Source: Chitinophagales bacterium (GTDB taxonomy: Bacteria; Bacteroidota; Bacteroidia; Chitinophagales; Saprospiraceae). From it: a stretch of DNA of 64,000 nucleotides. The stretch covers positions 1 to 64,000 of the forward strand of contig JAAFIM010000003.1 in the NCBI GenBank assembly GCA_013297745.1, read 5' to 3'. The notes under the pieces are model-generated. The model saw only the letters and a program-made list of their open reading frames with translations, had not been told where the DNA came from and searched no databases. Below are positions 8,571-21,097 of the stretch, piece by piece. The position numbers and the translations under genes were made by a program. The first letter of the stretch is position 1. Each line of letters begins with the position of its first letter.

Positions 8571-9806
8571 ATGAAATTATACCCAAATTTAATCAAATCC
8601 GTAGCTGAAACTTTAGTACAGGTGTTTGTTAATCAACAAATTGTGGAACAAGCCACAGATAAATTATTCAAACAAAACCCCAAATGGGGCAGCCGCGACC
8701 GTCGCTGGGTGCAGGATAAAATTTACAACATTTGCCGCTTTGTGCGCGCGTATGCTTACGCGTTGGGTGCAAATTGGAACGAAATTAACCACCAAAAAGA
8801 ATCCTTTTTTAGCCAGTTGGTGGCTGTGTCGGAGTTATTAACTAATGCAGAAAACAGGGAAGAAATTGTAAAAAATTGGCCAGATTTAGACTTAGATTTG
8901 ATAGCTAATAATTATCAAACTTTAGAAAACACGCCCGAATTGCGCCCCGTTTTGCAATCTATCCCCGAATGGTTGGACGGTTTGTTCTGTGCGCAAATGA
9001 GCGAAGAACTTTGGGCAAAAAATTTGGCTGCGCTCAACTCGCCCGCTTCGGTTTGTGTGAGAATTAACACAGATTTGACCAATCAAAAGAACGTGTTGGC
9101 AGTTTTGGATAAAAAAGAAATCGGTTATGAAATTCTATCCGAAACAGCTTTGTTGATAAAAGGGAAACAACAACTCACCCAATTGGATATTTTCCAAAAA
9201 GGACATTTTGAAATTCAAGATTTCAACTCCCAACAACTCGCCCTGCAATTGGACGTTCAACCCCACCAAACCGTGATAGATACTTGCGCTGGTGCTGGAG
9301 GTAAGACGCTGCAAATTGCCAATTTATTACAAAAATCGGGTAGAATTATCGCGCTGGATATAGAAGTGTTGAAATTGGCAGAATTGCAAAAACGCGCCCA
9401 ACGCGCTCAAGCCAAAAATGTACAAACTGTTCATATTGACGCTTATTTTAACCCAGAAAAATACCACAATACAGCCCAAAGAGTATTGATTGATGCGCCC
9501 TGTTCTGGCACTGGAGTTTGGCGCAGGCACGCAGACGCTAAGTATAAACTAAGCCCCGAAACGCTGCAAAAACTCACTGAAACTCAAGCCTCAATTTTGC
9601 AACAATATAGCCATTTTTGCCAAGTTAAGGGGTTGATAGTTTATGCCACCTGTTCTGTTTTGCCTCAAGAAAATCAGCTACAAATTGCCAATTTTTTACA
9701 AAGCGAGCAAGGACAGGGTTTTGAACTGCAAAGCGAGCGCACGTTCTACCCAGCCGATAGCCAATTTGACGGGTTTTATTGCGCTGTGTTGAAAAGAAAT
9801 CGCTAA
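8571..9806 (+). CDS. RsmB/NOL1-type RNA cytosine-C5 methyltransferase
   Basis: 411 residues. An N-terminal NusB-like helical domain (about 1-130) is followed by a Rossmann methyltransferase domain. SAM-binding segment: VIDTCAGAGGKTLQIANLL. The two cysteines of m5C RNA methyltransferases are in DAPCSGTGVWRR and in ATCSVLPQEN, the latter being the catalytic nucleophile. The NusB-like part suggests the 16S rRNA C967 enzyme RsmB, though a related position is possible. The ATG start follows directly after the repeat array. Confidence 0.88.
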   Translation: MKLYPNLIKSVAETLVQVFVNQQIVEQATDKLFKQNPKWGSRDRRWVQDKIYNICRFVRAYAYALGANWNEINHQKESFFSQLVAVSELLTNAENREEIVKNWPDLDLDLIANNYQTLENTPELRPVLQSIPEWLDGLFCAQMSEELWAKNLAALNSPASVCVRINTDLTNQKNVLAVLDKKEIGYEILSETALLIKGKQQLTQLDIFQKGHFEIQDFNSQQLALQLDVQPHQTVIDTCAGAGGKTLQIANLLQKSGRIIALDIEVLKLAELQKRAQRAQAKNVQTVHIDAYFNPEKYHNTAQRVLIDAPCSGTGVWRRHADAKYKLSPETLQKLTETQASILQQYSHFCQVKGLIVYATCSVLPQENQLQIANFLQSEQGQGFELQSERTFYPADSQFDGFYCAVLKRNR

Positions 9807-9837
9807 TAACTTTGTATAAAATTTTATATATTGGATA

Positions 9838-9869
9838 AATTGCTTTGTATAAACAAGGCAATTTTTTTT
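9838..9869 (+). terminator. Rho-independent terminator after rsmB-like gene
   Basis: Stem AATTGC-TTTGT / ACAAG-GCAATT with ATAA loop, followed by a T run. Confidence 0.8.
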
Positions 9870-9899
9870 ATAAAAAACCATAAAATGTCCTAATTTATT

Positions 9900-10304
9900 A
9901 TGGTAAATATTAAAAACTGCTTTTTTGTTTTTATTTTAATGCTATTTTATTCTTGTTGGCCTCCTTTGCTGCCAGTAGAACAACAAACTCAAATGACCAT
10001 TATACACACTCACGAACCAAAACTCAAAATTGATTTTATTTTTCAGCAAACTCCTCTAAGCCCTAATGTCTTTTTTATTAATTTTTATCAAGACGATAAA
10101 AAAATAAAAGAATTTAAATACATAGATGCTTACAAGTGCATAATTAGCTCAAATCGTGTTGATAGCAATACCTATACCATTGTTTTGGGTTCTGACGCAT
10201 CTAATGATTTCTGTTGTACGGATACTTTTACGTTAAATGCAAGTAAGCAGGAAGTTGTAAAAATAAGCAACTACGAAAGCCCTAAAAACTATGACAACAA
10301 TTAA
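9900..10304 (+). CDS. Putative small lipoprotein, unknown
   Basis: 134 residues. The N-terminus NIKNCFFVFILMLFYSC is a lipoprotein signal with cysteine at about residue 19 (SCW), so the product is probably anchored in the outer membrane or periplasm. The mature part is hydrophilic with beta-like alternation and a Cys pair (DFCCTDTF). I recognise no family. It overlaps the next gene by 14 bp (10291-10304), indicating translational coupling. Confidence 0.55.
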   Translation: MVNIKNCFFVFILMLFYSCWPPLLPVEQQTQMTIIHTHEPKLKIDFIFQQTPLSPNVFFINFYQDDKKIKEFKYIDAYKCIISSNRVDSNTYTIVLGSDASNDFCCTDTFTLNASKQEVVKISNYESPKNYDNN

Positions 10305-10866
10305 AAATTTTGAACATCTATCTGTTGAAGCACGCTATGCGTATGCTTTGTGTTGTGTGGAAAAAGCTATAAAGCATTTTAATCTACAAGACCCAACTTG
10401 GACTTTAGCTTTGGATTGCTTTTGGAGCTTTTTTGATTGTAAATATATTGATGATGGCAGTTATAGGTTGTATCTATTTGAGGAGTTATATATGAACGAC
10501 CCTTCTATGCCTTATTATAAAGTTTACACAAAATCTTCTCCTGACCCTGATTTCGATTTAGATACTTTTAATAAAGTAGCTAAAATGTATTATTTTAGCA
10601 ATGAGGATATAATATCTATGATAGCTGAAGCAGATGCCATCTTATTTAATGAATGGTATAGCAATCGCTTTGACAACTCGCCTATAACATTGGATAGCTT
10701 AGAGTATATTTTTGAAATTATGGAAAAGCATAAAATACCTCATCCTATTGTTGATTGGCAAATACTGAACGAACACACCACAAAAGATAGTTTTCACTAC
10801 GCTGGCGATAACAAGGATAAAAAGTCAAGCAAATTTCTAAAACAAATTCGGCAAACATTCAAATAA
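10291..10866 (+). CDS. Hypothetical acidic cytosolic protein
   Basis: 191 residues, acidic, rich in aromatic residues and alpha-helical in appearance, with no signal peptide. N-terminal helix EARYAYALCCVEKAIKHF; a central DFDLDTFNKVAKMYYFSNED. It overlaps the preceding lipoprotein gene by 14 bp and is followed 10 bp later by another short gene, so the three form an operon. Size, acidity and clustering are like many polymorphic-toxin immunity proteins, but no motif proves this. Confidence 0.5.
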   Translation: MTTIKNFEHLSVEARYAYALCCVEKAIKHFNLQDPTWTLALDCFWSFFDCKYIDDGSYRLYLFEELYMNDPSMPYYKVYTKSSPDPDFDLDTFNKVAKMYYFSNEDIISMIAEADAILFNEWYSNRFDNSPITLDSLEYIFEIMEKHKIPHPIVDWQILNEHTTKDSFHYAGDNKDKKSSKFLKQIRQTFK

Positions 10867-10876
10867 TGATTAAATT

Positions 10877-11089
10877 ATGAAAGGCTTTTCTTTTATTTCT
10901 GCTTATTATCCCCGCATCTATTTTTTTGGTAATCATTTACTACACTTTGAGCTTTTTTTAAAGAGCATTTTTTTAGCAAATAAGGTTTATAAAGTTTTTG
11001 ATGAGGAACTATTAGTTTTTGAAGAAAAATTTCCAGCGTTTATTATTCAAAAATTAGGTTATTCTGTGTACAATTTGCGCGCTCAATAG
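10877..11089 (+). pseudogene. 5' part of an unknown gene cut by REP-D
   Basis: 70 codons: MKGFSFISAYYPRIYFFG at the start, then hydrophobic/aromatic helices. The last residues (NLRAQ) and the TAG stop come from the REP-D element that starts at 11077, so the natural C-terminus is missing. The lysine/phenylalanine-rich frame at 11442-11866 is a candidate for the remaining part. It lies 10 bp downstream of the 10291 gene. Confidence 0.45.
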
Positions 11090-11194
11090 CGTGGGGTTTT
11101 ATACCCCACGCACGAAATCAAATAAAAAAATGATATATTTTGATAAAATTTTTATTGCCGCGTGGGGTGTAAAACCCCACGCTATTGAGCGCGC
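11077..11194. repeat. REP-D palindromic element, stand-alone copy
   Basis: Inverted arms starting GCGCGCTCAATAGCG and ending CGCTATTGAGCGCGC. Each arm is itself a hairpin (GCGTGGGG...CCCCACGC). The AT-rich core is about 50 bp. The same structure is the inside of the MITE at 31751-31989 and 59172-59409, but here the outer CTGACC ends are absent. Confidence 0.85.
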
Positions 11195-11254
11195 CTTATG
11201 TTATTGTTGCTTGTTTTAGCTTTTAAGTAAGTAGACAAAAACAAAGTGAATAAT

Positions 11255-11440
11255 CGCGCGGAGCGCGTAACTACACTAATCCGTTGAGTTTCTACACTGT
11301 TTGAAGTGAGACGGAGCGTAGCTTTAGCAAGCGGAGCGAACAAGTTTGTAGAAACAAGGCGTTTTTGGTACTTTTTGCGCCTGCAAAAAGTACGAATAAA
11401 AAAATTTTTTAGGCGTAAGCCGTTAGAAAAAATTTCAAAA
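11255..11440. repeat. REP-B dispersed repeat, copy 2
   Basis: Close copy of 3070-3243, with an insert CTTTAGCAAG near 11321. Together with REP-D it fills most of the gap between two gene remnants. Confidence 0.8.
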
Positions 11441-11441
11441 C

Positions 11442-11866
11442 ACAAGTTTTTACTGAAGCGTAAAAATTACTTCCATTTTGTTCAGTTACTTAAAACCTTA
11501 CTAAACACCTTTAATATAAAAATTAATTTAGCAATAAATAATTTTACCGAAATTTTAGTTGAATTAAGAGATAACTATGCTCATTATTTGATTAATGATT
11601 TTGACGAATTTGATATTTTATTCTTTACATTGAGTATGTTTATACAAGAATATAAGATTATTGATGAAACATATTTTGACATTGACTTAAAATTTGCTGC
11701 TTATGTCCAAAAACTACTTCCAATGTATAGTAAGTCTAATCAACGCAATTATGATGCAATTCTCAACTATTTATATTATTCAAACGCAGGTAAACCAGCT
11801 GGGTTTAAACATATGTTTCATTTGCTATTTTCATTTCAACAGCAAAACTTGAAAAAAACACTGTAG
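11442..11866 (+). pseudogene. 3' gene remnant or fragment after REP-B
   Basis: About 140 codons of convincing protein-like sequence (e.g. EILVELRDNYAHYLIND, KFAAYVQKLLPMYSK) without a start codon after the repeat; the frame only opens upstream inside REP-B. It may be the 3' end of the gene that begins at 10877, split by two repeats, or a separate truncated gene. An internal ATG at 11637 would give only about 76 residues. No family recognised. Confidence 0.4.
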
Positions 11867-11887
11867 TTAATATCAATATAAATAAGC

Positions 11888-11926
11888 AAAAAATCCAACT
11901 TCTTAAGTACAGAAGTTGGATTTTTT
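11888..11926. terminator. Bidirectional Rho-independent terminator
   Basis: Perfect stem AAATCCAACTTCT / AGAAGTTGGATTT with loop TAAGTAC, with A and T runs on both sides, between convergent genes. Confidence 0.9.
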
Positions 11927-11938
11927 ATTTTCATTATT

Positions 11939-14725
<2,787 letters not shown>

Positions 14726-14768
14726 AGCTGTACAAATTTAGAATAACGAACCAAAAAGCTAATGTTGA

Positions 14769-15860
14769 TTAGTGTAATATATAATTTTTGCCCGCCAAAG
14801 GTTTGACTATCGCTTTAAACTCTAACTCCAGTAAAATTGATGCCAATTTGCTCACCGACATACCACTATTTCTAACCAAAAAATCTAAATGAACTTGACC
14901 CGCACGCAAAACATCCACAATTTTTGCCTCTTCGGACGACAATTCGGGAAAAAGTTGCACCTGCTGGACTTTATTCTGATTTAATTTATCCCAACGCAAC
15001 ACATAAACCAAATCTTCCCAAGACTCCAACAAAGAAGCTTTATGAGTTTTTATCAACCAATTGCAGCCTTGCGAAAATTCATCCTCCAAACGCCCCGGTA
15101 TAGCAAACACATCTTTTTGATAATCGTTGGCCAATTCGGCGGTGATAATAGAACCTCCCACGCGGGCTGTTTCTACCACCACCACAGCGTCAGCCATACC
15201 AGCAATAACCCGATTGCGCATAGGAAAATTTTTGTGATTGGGTTCAGTTTGGGTGATAAATTCGGATATAATGCCGCCATTTTCCAACATTTGGGCAGCT
15301 ACAGGCTGATGCACAGCTGGATAAATCATATCCAAACCGTGCGCTACCACCCCTATAGTAGGCAAACCCAAAGCTAAACATTTTTTGTGCGCGCAAATAT
15401 CCACCCCATAAGCCAACCCGCTAATTATCAAAGGTTTATAATCTTGCAAACCACTTAGCAGCTGCTCACAATTGCGTTTGCCGATTTCTGTAGGTTTGCG
15501 GGTGCCGACCACCGCCAAAACTTGAGATACGTTAAAGTCAGCTTGTCCTTGATAAAATAACAAAAAAGGCGCGCCCTCTACCCTTTGCAACCGTCTGGGA
15601 TATTTATCGTCTTGATAAAAAAAGGTTTGCACTTTATTCTTTTGTATAAATTCTATCTCTCTATCAGCTACACCAAAACTATGACGGGACAGGATAGATT
15701 GGGCGGCTATTTCCCCCACCCCTAGCACTTGCGTGAGGTCGCTCATTTTGGACTCAAAAACAGCCGCAGCTGAACCAAAATGATTAACTAAGTTTTTGGC
15801 AGTGATGTCGCCTATATAGTCAGATTGACGCAAAGCGATTTGATAAAATAGTTCTTGCAT
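14769..15860 (-). CDS. dprA: DNA processing protein DprA
   Basis: 363 residues. An N-terminal helix-hairpin-helix/SAM-like region (LTQVLGVGEIAAQSIL) precedes the Rossmann-fold DprA domain: VVGTRKPTEIGKR, IISGLAYGVDICAHK, TIGVVAHGLDMIYP, FPMRNRVIAGMADAVVVVE, GSIITAELAND and DVFAIPGR. A small C-terminal winged-helix-like domain follows. In naturally competent bacteria DprA loads RecA on incoming single-stranded DNA; homologues also occur in species not known to be competent. It is 35 bp from dnaG on the same strand, probably the same transcript. Confidence 0.94.
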   Translation of the reverse strand: MQELFYQIALRQSDYIGDITAKNLVNHFGSAAAVFESKMSDLTQVLGVGEIAAQSILSRHSFGVADREIEFIQKNKVQTFFYQDDKYPRRLQRVEGAPFLLFYQGQADFNVSQVLAVVGTRKPTEIGKRNCEQLLSGLQDYKPLIISGLAYGVDICAHKKCLALGLPTIGVVAHGLDMIYPAVHQPVAAQMLENGGIISEFITQTEPNHKNFPMRNRVIAGMADAVVVVETARVGGSIITAELANDYQKDVFAIPGRLEDEFSQGCNWLIKTHKASLLESWEDLVYVLRWDKLNQNKVQQVQLFPELSSEEAKIVDVLRAGQVHLDFLVRNSGMSVSKLASILLELEFKAIVKPLAGKNYILH

Positions 15861-15895
15861 AATTTATTGAATAAGATATATACTTGCTGTCTGAT

Positions 15896-17884
15896 TTATT
15901 TCAACACCACAGTATTGGTTTTTTTAGCAAATTCAGCTTTTAGCGCGTTTAATTTCATCTGTACTTGGATTAAAATAATAGCATTGGTAAAATACTCTTC
16001 TTCCAATTGAGATTTTTGCTGCAATTTTTTCAATTCAGCCGAATTTTTGGCACATAATTTTTCTATTTTTCGCAATTTGAACCGAGAGACCGCATAATAG
16101 CTATCTTTTTGATGGTTCAAATCAGGCAATTGTTGAGATTGTAAAAATACATTCCACTTAATCCAATTTTGGGAATACTCATAACGAGCTGCTGGTGCCA
16201 ACAAATCCACCGCCAAAGCGGCAATAACAGGCTGTTGATGGTTGATAAAATAGTTGGGATGAGGCGCTTGGTTGTTGTTTTGGTCTAAATAATCCATATA
16301 TTCCAAAATAATTTTGGAGTACAACGTATTTTCAAACTCATCTATAAAATCCAACATATTATCCAAAACAAACTCAGCTACAGTCTGTTGGGGATTGAAT
16401 TGAGCCGCACCAAACTGAATCAACAAACGAATAATATCCCTTTCTTGATATTCTTGCGAATTGATAGGGGTTAAGTTTTCCTGCTCTATATTTATCTTAT
16501 GCTGCGGGATAATTTGGTTTGCTTGTTCTGGGCTGGGCTGGGTATCGTTGTTGGTTGGGTCGGCTTCGTTGCTGGTATTTTTTTGCGTTTGAAACTGGAT
16601 AGAAATAAGTTTATTGGCTTCTTGGTTTATTTTTTCTTCCGCAATCTCAAACATATCGGCTGCTCGTTTTATAAAAACTGCCCTTTTCAAAGGTTCGCGA
16701 ATTTTGGCCAACAACTTAACCACCTCTTCCAACGTTTTAAGCTTGGCAAAAGGGTTTTTGGGGTCTTGTGGGGTAATTTTTAGCTTAAAGCTGATAAAAT
16801 CTAATCGGTTTTGTGCGACATAGGCTTCAAATGCAGCCGCACCTACTTTGCGCACATAACTATCTGGGTCTTCTGGGAGTGGGAACAAAACCACAAAAGG
16901 GTTGATATCCTGCTCCAAAAACAAAGTTATCGCCTTATCCGCCGCCGCCATACCAGCAGCATCGCCATCGTATAAAATGCAAACATTTTCGGCATATTTT
17001 TTAATCTGCGCCACCTGCCCCGAGGTCAAAGAAGTACCAGCTGAGGCTATAGTTTGGCTAAATCCAGCCTGATGCAAACTCAACACATCCATATAACCTT
17101 CAGTCAGCCAAGCCTCCCCTTTTTGTTGGATTGTTTTTTTGGCAATATGCAACCCATAAAGGGTTTTATTTTTTATATAAATTTCAGTTTCGCGGGTATT
17201 GATATATTTGGGAATAGATTTGTCGCTACTCATCGTACGCCCGCCAAACCCAACCACTTTGCCAGCCAAATTATGGATAGGGAATAAAACCCGTTGGCGA
17301 AAAAAATCCTTGCCGTATTGGTTGATAAGCCCAGCTTTTTCCAATATAGCGGGTTCAAAACGTTGGGATTGCAGATGCTTGACCAAATCAGCCTGCTCGC
17401 CGTGAGCAAAACCCAAATCAAATTTTTTTATTAAATCCTCGCGCAACCCTCGCTCTTTAAAATAAGCCAAAGCTACATCTTTAGCATACGCATCATTAAA
17501 CAACAAATCGCTATAATATGCTTGCGCAGCTTTATTGACAATATACAAACTGTCCACTTCTTGCATTTTTTCGCGATAATCATCATCTACCTTTTCCTCT
17601 TCGATAGCAATATGATATTTTTGCGCCAGATAACGCAAAGCTTCAGGATAAGAATAAGATTCGTGTTCCATCACAAAATGTACAGCCCCGCCACCTTTGC
17701 CACAGCCAAAACATTTGTACAAACCCCGAACGGTAGAAACGCTAAAAGAAGGGGATTTTTCGTGATGAAAAGGACAAAGACCAATTAAATTTGCCCCACG
17801 CCGCTTGAGATTGACAAAGTCACCCACCACTTGGTCAATTTGGGCTGTTTCTAATATAGTATCTACAGTTTTTTTAGAAATCAT
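15896..17884 (-). CDS. dnaG: DNA primase
   Basis: 662 residues counted from the ATG at 17884, which gives the standard DnaG start (ISKKTVDTILETAQI); an upstream in-frame ATG at 17926 would add 14 atypical residues. The zinc finger is C37/H40/C58/C61 (CPFHHEKSPSF, KCFGC). The RNA-polymerase/TOPRIM domain shows FGGRTMS, WLTEGYMDVLSLHQAGF and LYDGDAAGMAAADKA. The C-terminal third is the helical DnaB-interaction region, with an Asn/Gln-rich linker around 445-480. Synthesises RNA primers at replication forks. dprA follows 35 bp downstream. Confidence 0.95.
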   Translation of the reverse strand: MISKKTVDTILETAQIDQVVGDFVNLKRRGANLIGLCPFHHEKSPSFSVSTVRGLYKCFGCGKGGGAVHFVMEHESYSYPEALRYLAQKYHIAIEEEKVDDDYREKMQEVDSLYIVNKAAQAYYSDLLFNDAYAKDVALAYFKERGLREDLIKKFDLGFAHGEQADLVKHLQSQRFEPAILEKAGLINQYGKDFFRQRVLFPIHNLAGKVVGFGGRTMSSDKSIPKYINTRETEIYIKNKTLYGLHIAKKTIQQKGEAWLTEGYMDVLSLHQAGFSQTIASAGTSLTSGQVAQIKKYAENVCILYDGDAAGMAAADKAITLFLEQDINPFVVLFPLPEDPDSYVRKVGAAAFEAYVAQNRLDFISFKLKITPQDPKNPFAKLKTLEEVVKLLAKIREPLKRAVFIKRAADMFEIAEEKINQEANKLISIQFQTQKNTSNEADPTNNDTQPSPEQANQIIPQHKINIEQENLTPINSQEYQERDIIRLLIQFGAAQFNPQQTVAEFVLDNMLDFIDEFENTLYSKIILEYMDYLDQNNNQAPHPNYFINHQQPVIAALAVDLLAPAARYEYSQNWIKWNVFLQSQQLPDLNHQKDSYYAVSRFKLRKIEKLCAKNSAELKKLQQKSQLEEEYFTNAIILIQVQMKLNALKAEFAKKTNTVVLK

Positions 17885-18010
17885 AATGTTGTTATTTTTG
17901 GTTCGTAGCAAGATTTTTCGTAGCAAGTATCACGATTTTCTATGCTAAAATTCTTACGCTCAAAAAATCGTAATACTTTTTGTCGTGATACATAATACAC
18001 AAAAATCGTA

Positions 18011-18745
18011 CTACACAAAACGCTGCTTAAGCACAAAACTTTGCCCCAAATACACCTCTCTCACCCGCGCATCAGTAGCCAATTGTTCGGGGTTGCCCTC
18101 TTTAAAAATAGAACCATCAACCATAAGATAAGCACGGTCTATAATAGAAAGCGTTTCGCCCACATTATGGTCTGTGATAAGAATACCTATATTTTTATGT
18201 TTGAGTTGATAAACTATACTTTGAATATCTTCTACCACTATAGGGTCAATACCAGCAAACGGTTCGTCTAAAAGTATAAATTTGGGATTTACAGCCAATG
18301 CACGGGCGATTTCTGTACGGCGGCGTTCTCCCCCTGACAATAAATCACCATTACTTTTGCGCACTTTGTGTAGCGAAAACTCATCCAAAAGCTCTTCCAA
18401 GCGATAATTTTGCTCACTTTTGCTCAACTTGGTCATTTCCAATACCGCTTTTATGTTGTCTTCAACCGATAATTTGCGAAAAATAGAAGCCTCCTGAGGC
18501 AAATAACCAATTCCCGCCTGCGCACGGCGATACATTGGCAAATCTGTAACGTCCAAATTATCCAAAAAAACCCTACCTTTGTCTGGTTGTACAAAACCCA
18601 CAGTCATATAAAATGTGGTGGTTTTGCCCGCTCCATTAGGACCCAGCAATCCTATAATTTCGCCTTGTGCTACCTGTATCGAAACCCCCTTGACCACATT
18701 GCGTTGTCCATAAAACTTAACTAAATTGTCAGCGCGTAAAATCAT
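18011..18745 (-). CDS. lptB: LPS export ABC transporter ATP-binding protein
   Basis: 244-residue ABC ATPase driving LPS extraction from the inner membrane with LptFG. Walker [11 protein letters not shown]-loop [12 protein letters not shown] signature LLSGGERRR, Walker [16 protein letters not shown]-loop ITDHNV. The [11 protein letters not shown] and C-terminal LGQSFVL segments are typical of LptB rather than other ABC proteins. No lptF/G/C gene is in the window. Downstream, 17885-18010 is an AT-rich gap with TATCACGATTTT-type repeats. Confidence 0.93.
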   Translation of the reverse strand: MILRADNLVKFYGQRNVVKGVSIQVAQGEIIGLLGPNGAGKTTTFYMTVGFVQPDKGRVFLDNLDVTDLPMYRRAQAGIGYLPQEASIFRKLSVEDNIKAVLEMTKLSKSEQNYRLEELLDEFSLHKVRKSNGDLLSGGERRRTEIARALAVNPKFILLDEPFAGIDPIVVEDIQSIVYQLKHKNIGILITDHNVGETLSIIDRAYLMVDGSIFKEGNPEQLATDARVREVYLGQSFVLKQRFV

Positions 18746-18888
18746 AATAAAAGAAAAAATAGTTTATACTTGCCCGTTAGAAAAAAGGTTGCAAGAAAAT
18801 AATTGTATTAAAATTATAAAATTTGACCAATAAGCTGTAACTTTGCATCTACAATATCGTTAAAAAATTATAAAAACTAAATTAAACA

Positions 18889-19518
18889 GTGATAGGTTTT
18901 GTTCAAGGAGTAGGTTTGGGTTTATTGTTATGTGTATTAATTGGCCCCATATTTTTCAAAATACTACAAACCAGCATAGAAAGAGGCAGAGCAGCCGCCA
19001 CAGCCTTAGCCGCTGGTCAATGGTTAGGTGATGTTATGTATATTGGCTTAGTCTGTTGGGGGGCTAAATATATAGAAACCGTTATGGATGATGAAAGCAT
19101 CAAACAATCCTTTATGCAATATGTAGGCGGCACAGGGGCTGGATTGTTGGCTATATTTGGTTTGGTGATGTTGTTGGTCAAACCTGCTCCGAATATACAA
19201 AATCAACAAGTATCAAAAGCGGCGTATTTGAACCTCTTTGTGCAAGGTTTTGTCATCAATACCATCAACCCCTTCCCTATCTTTTTTTGGTTGAGCCTAA
19301 TGGCTATCGCTATCAGAGAAAGTTACGATTTAGGGAATAGTATAGGACTTTTTTTGGGTACAATGGGAACTGTAATAGCTACAGATTGGTTAAAAATACA
19401 TTTAGCGGTCAAAATCCAAACTTGGCTAAAACCCGAATATTTAGTGTACATACGTCGTTTGGGGGGATTAGGCTTATTAGTTTTTGCATTTATATTAGTT
19501 TGGCGCGCTTTTGCTTAG
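18889..19518 (+). CDS. LysE family transporter
   Basis: 209 residues, about six hydrophobic segments, inner membrane. LCVLIGPIFFKILQTSIERG is the N-terminal LysE/RhtB signature and NTINPFPIFFWLSLMAI the conserved proline segment. The family exports amino acids; the substrate here is unknown. GTG start at 18889. A -7-like TAACTTTG at 18838-18845 lies upstream, without a well-spaced TTTG. Confidence 0.82.
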   Translation: MIGFVQGVGLGLLLCVLIGPIFFKILQTSIERGRAAATALAAGQWLGDVMYIGLVCWGAKYIETVMDDESIKQSFMQYVGGTGAGLLAIFGLVMLLVKPAPNIQNQQVSKAAYLNLFVQGFVINTINPFPIFFWLSLMAIAIRESYDLGNSIGLFLGTMGTVIATDWLKIHLAVKIQTWLKPEYLVYIRRLGGLGLLVFAFILVWRAFA

Positions 19519-19612
19519 TGCAAATAAAGCAATATATGCCCACAAAAACCTGAACTTATGTCATCAAAAAAATTACTAAAAAGATAAGTCAACACAAAAA
19601 CACAATACCAAT

Positions 19613-20962
19613 ATGAAAAAAAACATCTTATTATGGGCTTTATCGTTGGGTTTAACCACTGCCAGCCAAGCACAGCAATTGATTACCTATCTTATGGTAG
19701 ATAATATATGCAGCCGCAAACAGGACTATCAGTTGGTCAAAGGCAGCGGGGTAGATTTCTATGATTTTTATACCCAAGTACCCAGCAACCCGCAAAAAAG
19801 ATTAACCTTGCGCATCCCCAAAGTACAAGGAGGGTTGTATGTAAGCCAAGTACAAAATCTACTCAAAGATGCAGAAGTTTGGCAATGTACCGATTTGGAC
19901 AAATTGACCCCAGATATGGTCAACGAAATCAATCGCGAGCTAAAAGTTTTGCAAGTGGTGGAAAAAACAGCCACAGGCTATACCCTCTACCAAGTAAAAA
20001 CCGTATCCAGCTATGAAGAAGGCAACGAAAGTTTTTCTTACCAAGACCCCAAATTTAGCTTTAGCTATAAATACAACCAAATATATAAAGCAGGGGAAAA
20101 TTTGAGCACAGCAGCCAATGGAAAAGTTATGTTTCAAGATGCTAAAAAAGAAAACTGTGTCTATCGCCGTAGTTTCAAAGCCTTTGGAGAAGCAGCCAAC
20201 GAACTACCCATTAGCCTACAATTTATAGAAGGGATAGGCTTGGTAAAAATAACCCAAGGCAATACAGATATAGAGTTGAAAACCGTAAATGGTAAACCCC
20301 TCTCTGCTTTTGTATCCACAATTTGTGCCAACGCCAACAATAACCCGGTGGTAATTGACAATCCCCGCCCCAATCCTATCAACACCGACCCCAAGCCTGA
20401 ACCTAATCCTGTCGTAGATAGAGGCGGCTCCAATTCTTTGTTTGGGGGAATGGGCGAACACGTTGCTGTTGACCCCAATAGAAAAGTGGTAAATACTTAC
20501 CAACCTACAGGCAAAACAGAACCTCAAAAAAACCCTACAGGCAATAAAATAGATGTCAATCAATTGCCGCGCGAAAATACCCAAATTTTGAAAGCAGAAC
20601 CTGGCTACCATATCGTCCAAGAAGGGGATAATTTGTATAATTTATCTTTGCAATATGGAGCTTCAGTAGAAGCTATCCAATACTGGAATAATCTGCCTGA
20701 CGATAAGCTGAAACTGAACCAAAAATTAAAAGTAATAGATGACGGGCAAAACTCGTATGCGGACAAAAATCCACAAATCATAGAAGACGCCATCAACCGA
20801 ACCCGATACACAGTACATATTGTTCATCAAGGCGATAATCTGGGAAAAATTGCCCAACGCTACAACACCAGCCTGCTTAGTTTGTACCAACTCAACAATC
20901 TTCAGGATGACAAAATTGCCATAAAACAGCAAATTATAGTCGCCAAAGAAATTTTGCCCTAA
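19613..20962 (+). CDS. Exported protein with two C-terminal LysM domains
   Basis: 449 residues. The signal peptide ends at SQAQQ (about residue 22). An N-terminal domain of unknown fold (25-230) is followed by a Pro/Asn-rich linker (about 235-320) with short PNP-type runs. Two LysM domains follow: YHIVQEGDNLYNLSLQYG (about 335-380) and YTVHIVHQGDNLGKIAQRYN (about 395-445). LysM binds peptidoglycan, so the protein probably sits in the periplasm at the cell wall. No catalytic domain is visible. Confidence 0.82.
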   Translation: MKKNILLWALSLGLTTASQAQQLITYLMVDNICSRKQDYQLVKGSGVDFYDFYTQVPSNPQKRLTLRIPKVQGGLYVSQVQNLLKDAEVWQCTDLDKLTPDMVNEINRELKVLQVVEKTATGYTLYQVKTVSSYEEGNESFSYQDPKFSFSYKYNQIYKAGENLSTAANGKVMFQDAKKENCVYRRSFKAFGEAANELPISLQFIEGIGLVKITQGNTDIELKTVNGKPLSAFVSTICANANNNPVVIDNPRPNPINTDPKPEPNPVVDRGGSNSLFGGMGEHVAVDPNRKVVNTYQPTGKTEPQKNPTGNKIDVNQLPRENTQILKAEPGYHIVQEGDNLYNLSLQYGASVEAIQYWNNLPDDKLKLNQKLKVIDDGQNSYADKNPQIIEDAINRTRYTVHIVHQGDNLGKIAQRYNTSLLSLYQLNNLQDDKIAIKQQIIVAKEILP

Positions 20963-21097
20963 ATTTTTGCAAAATAGCACACGATTTTTGCACAAAAAAG
21001 CAGAAAAAAGATTTTTTTTCACAAAAAAGAACGAAATTTGCCCGCAGAAGTAGATTTCGTTTTTTTTATTTATAACATACAAACTTTTTTTACAAAA

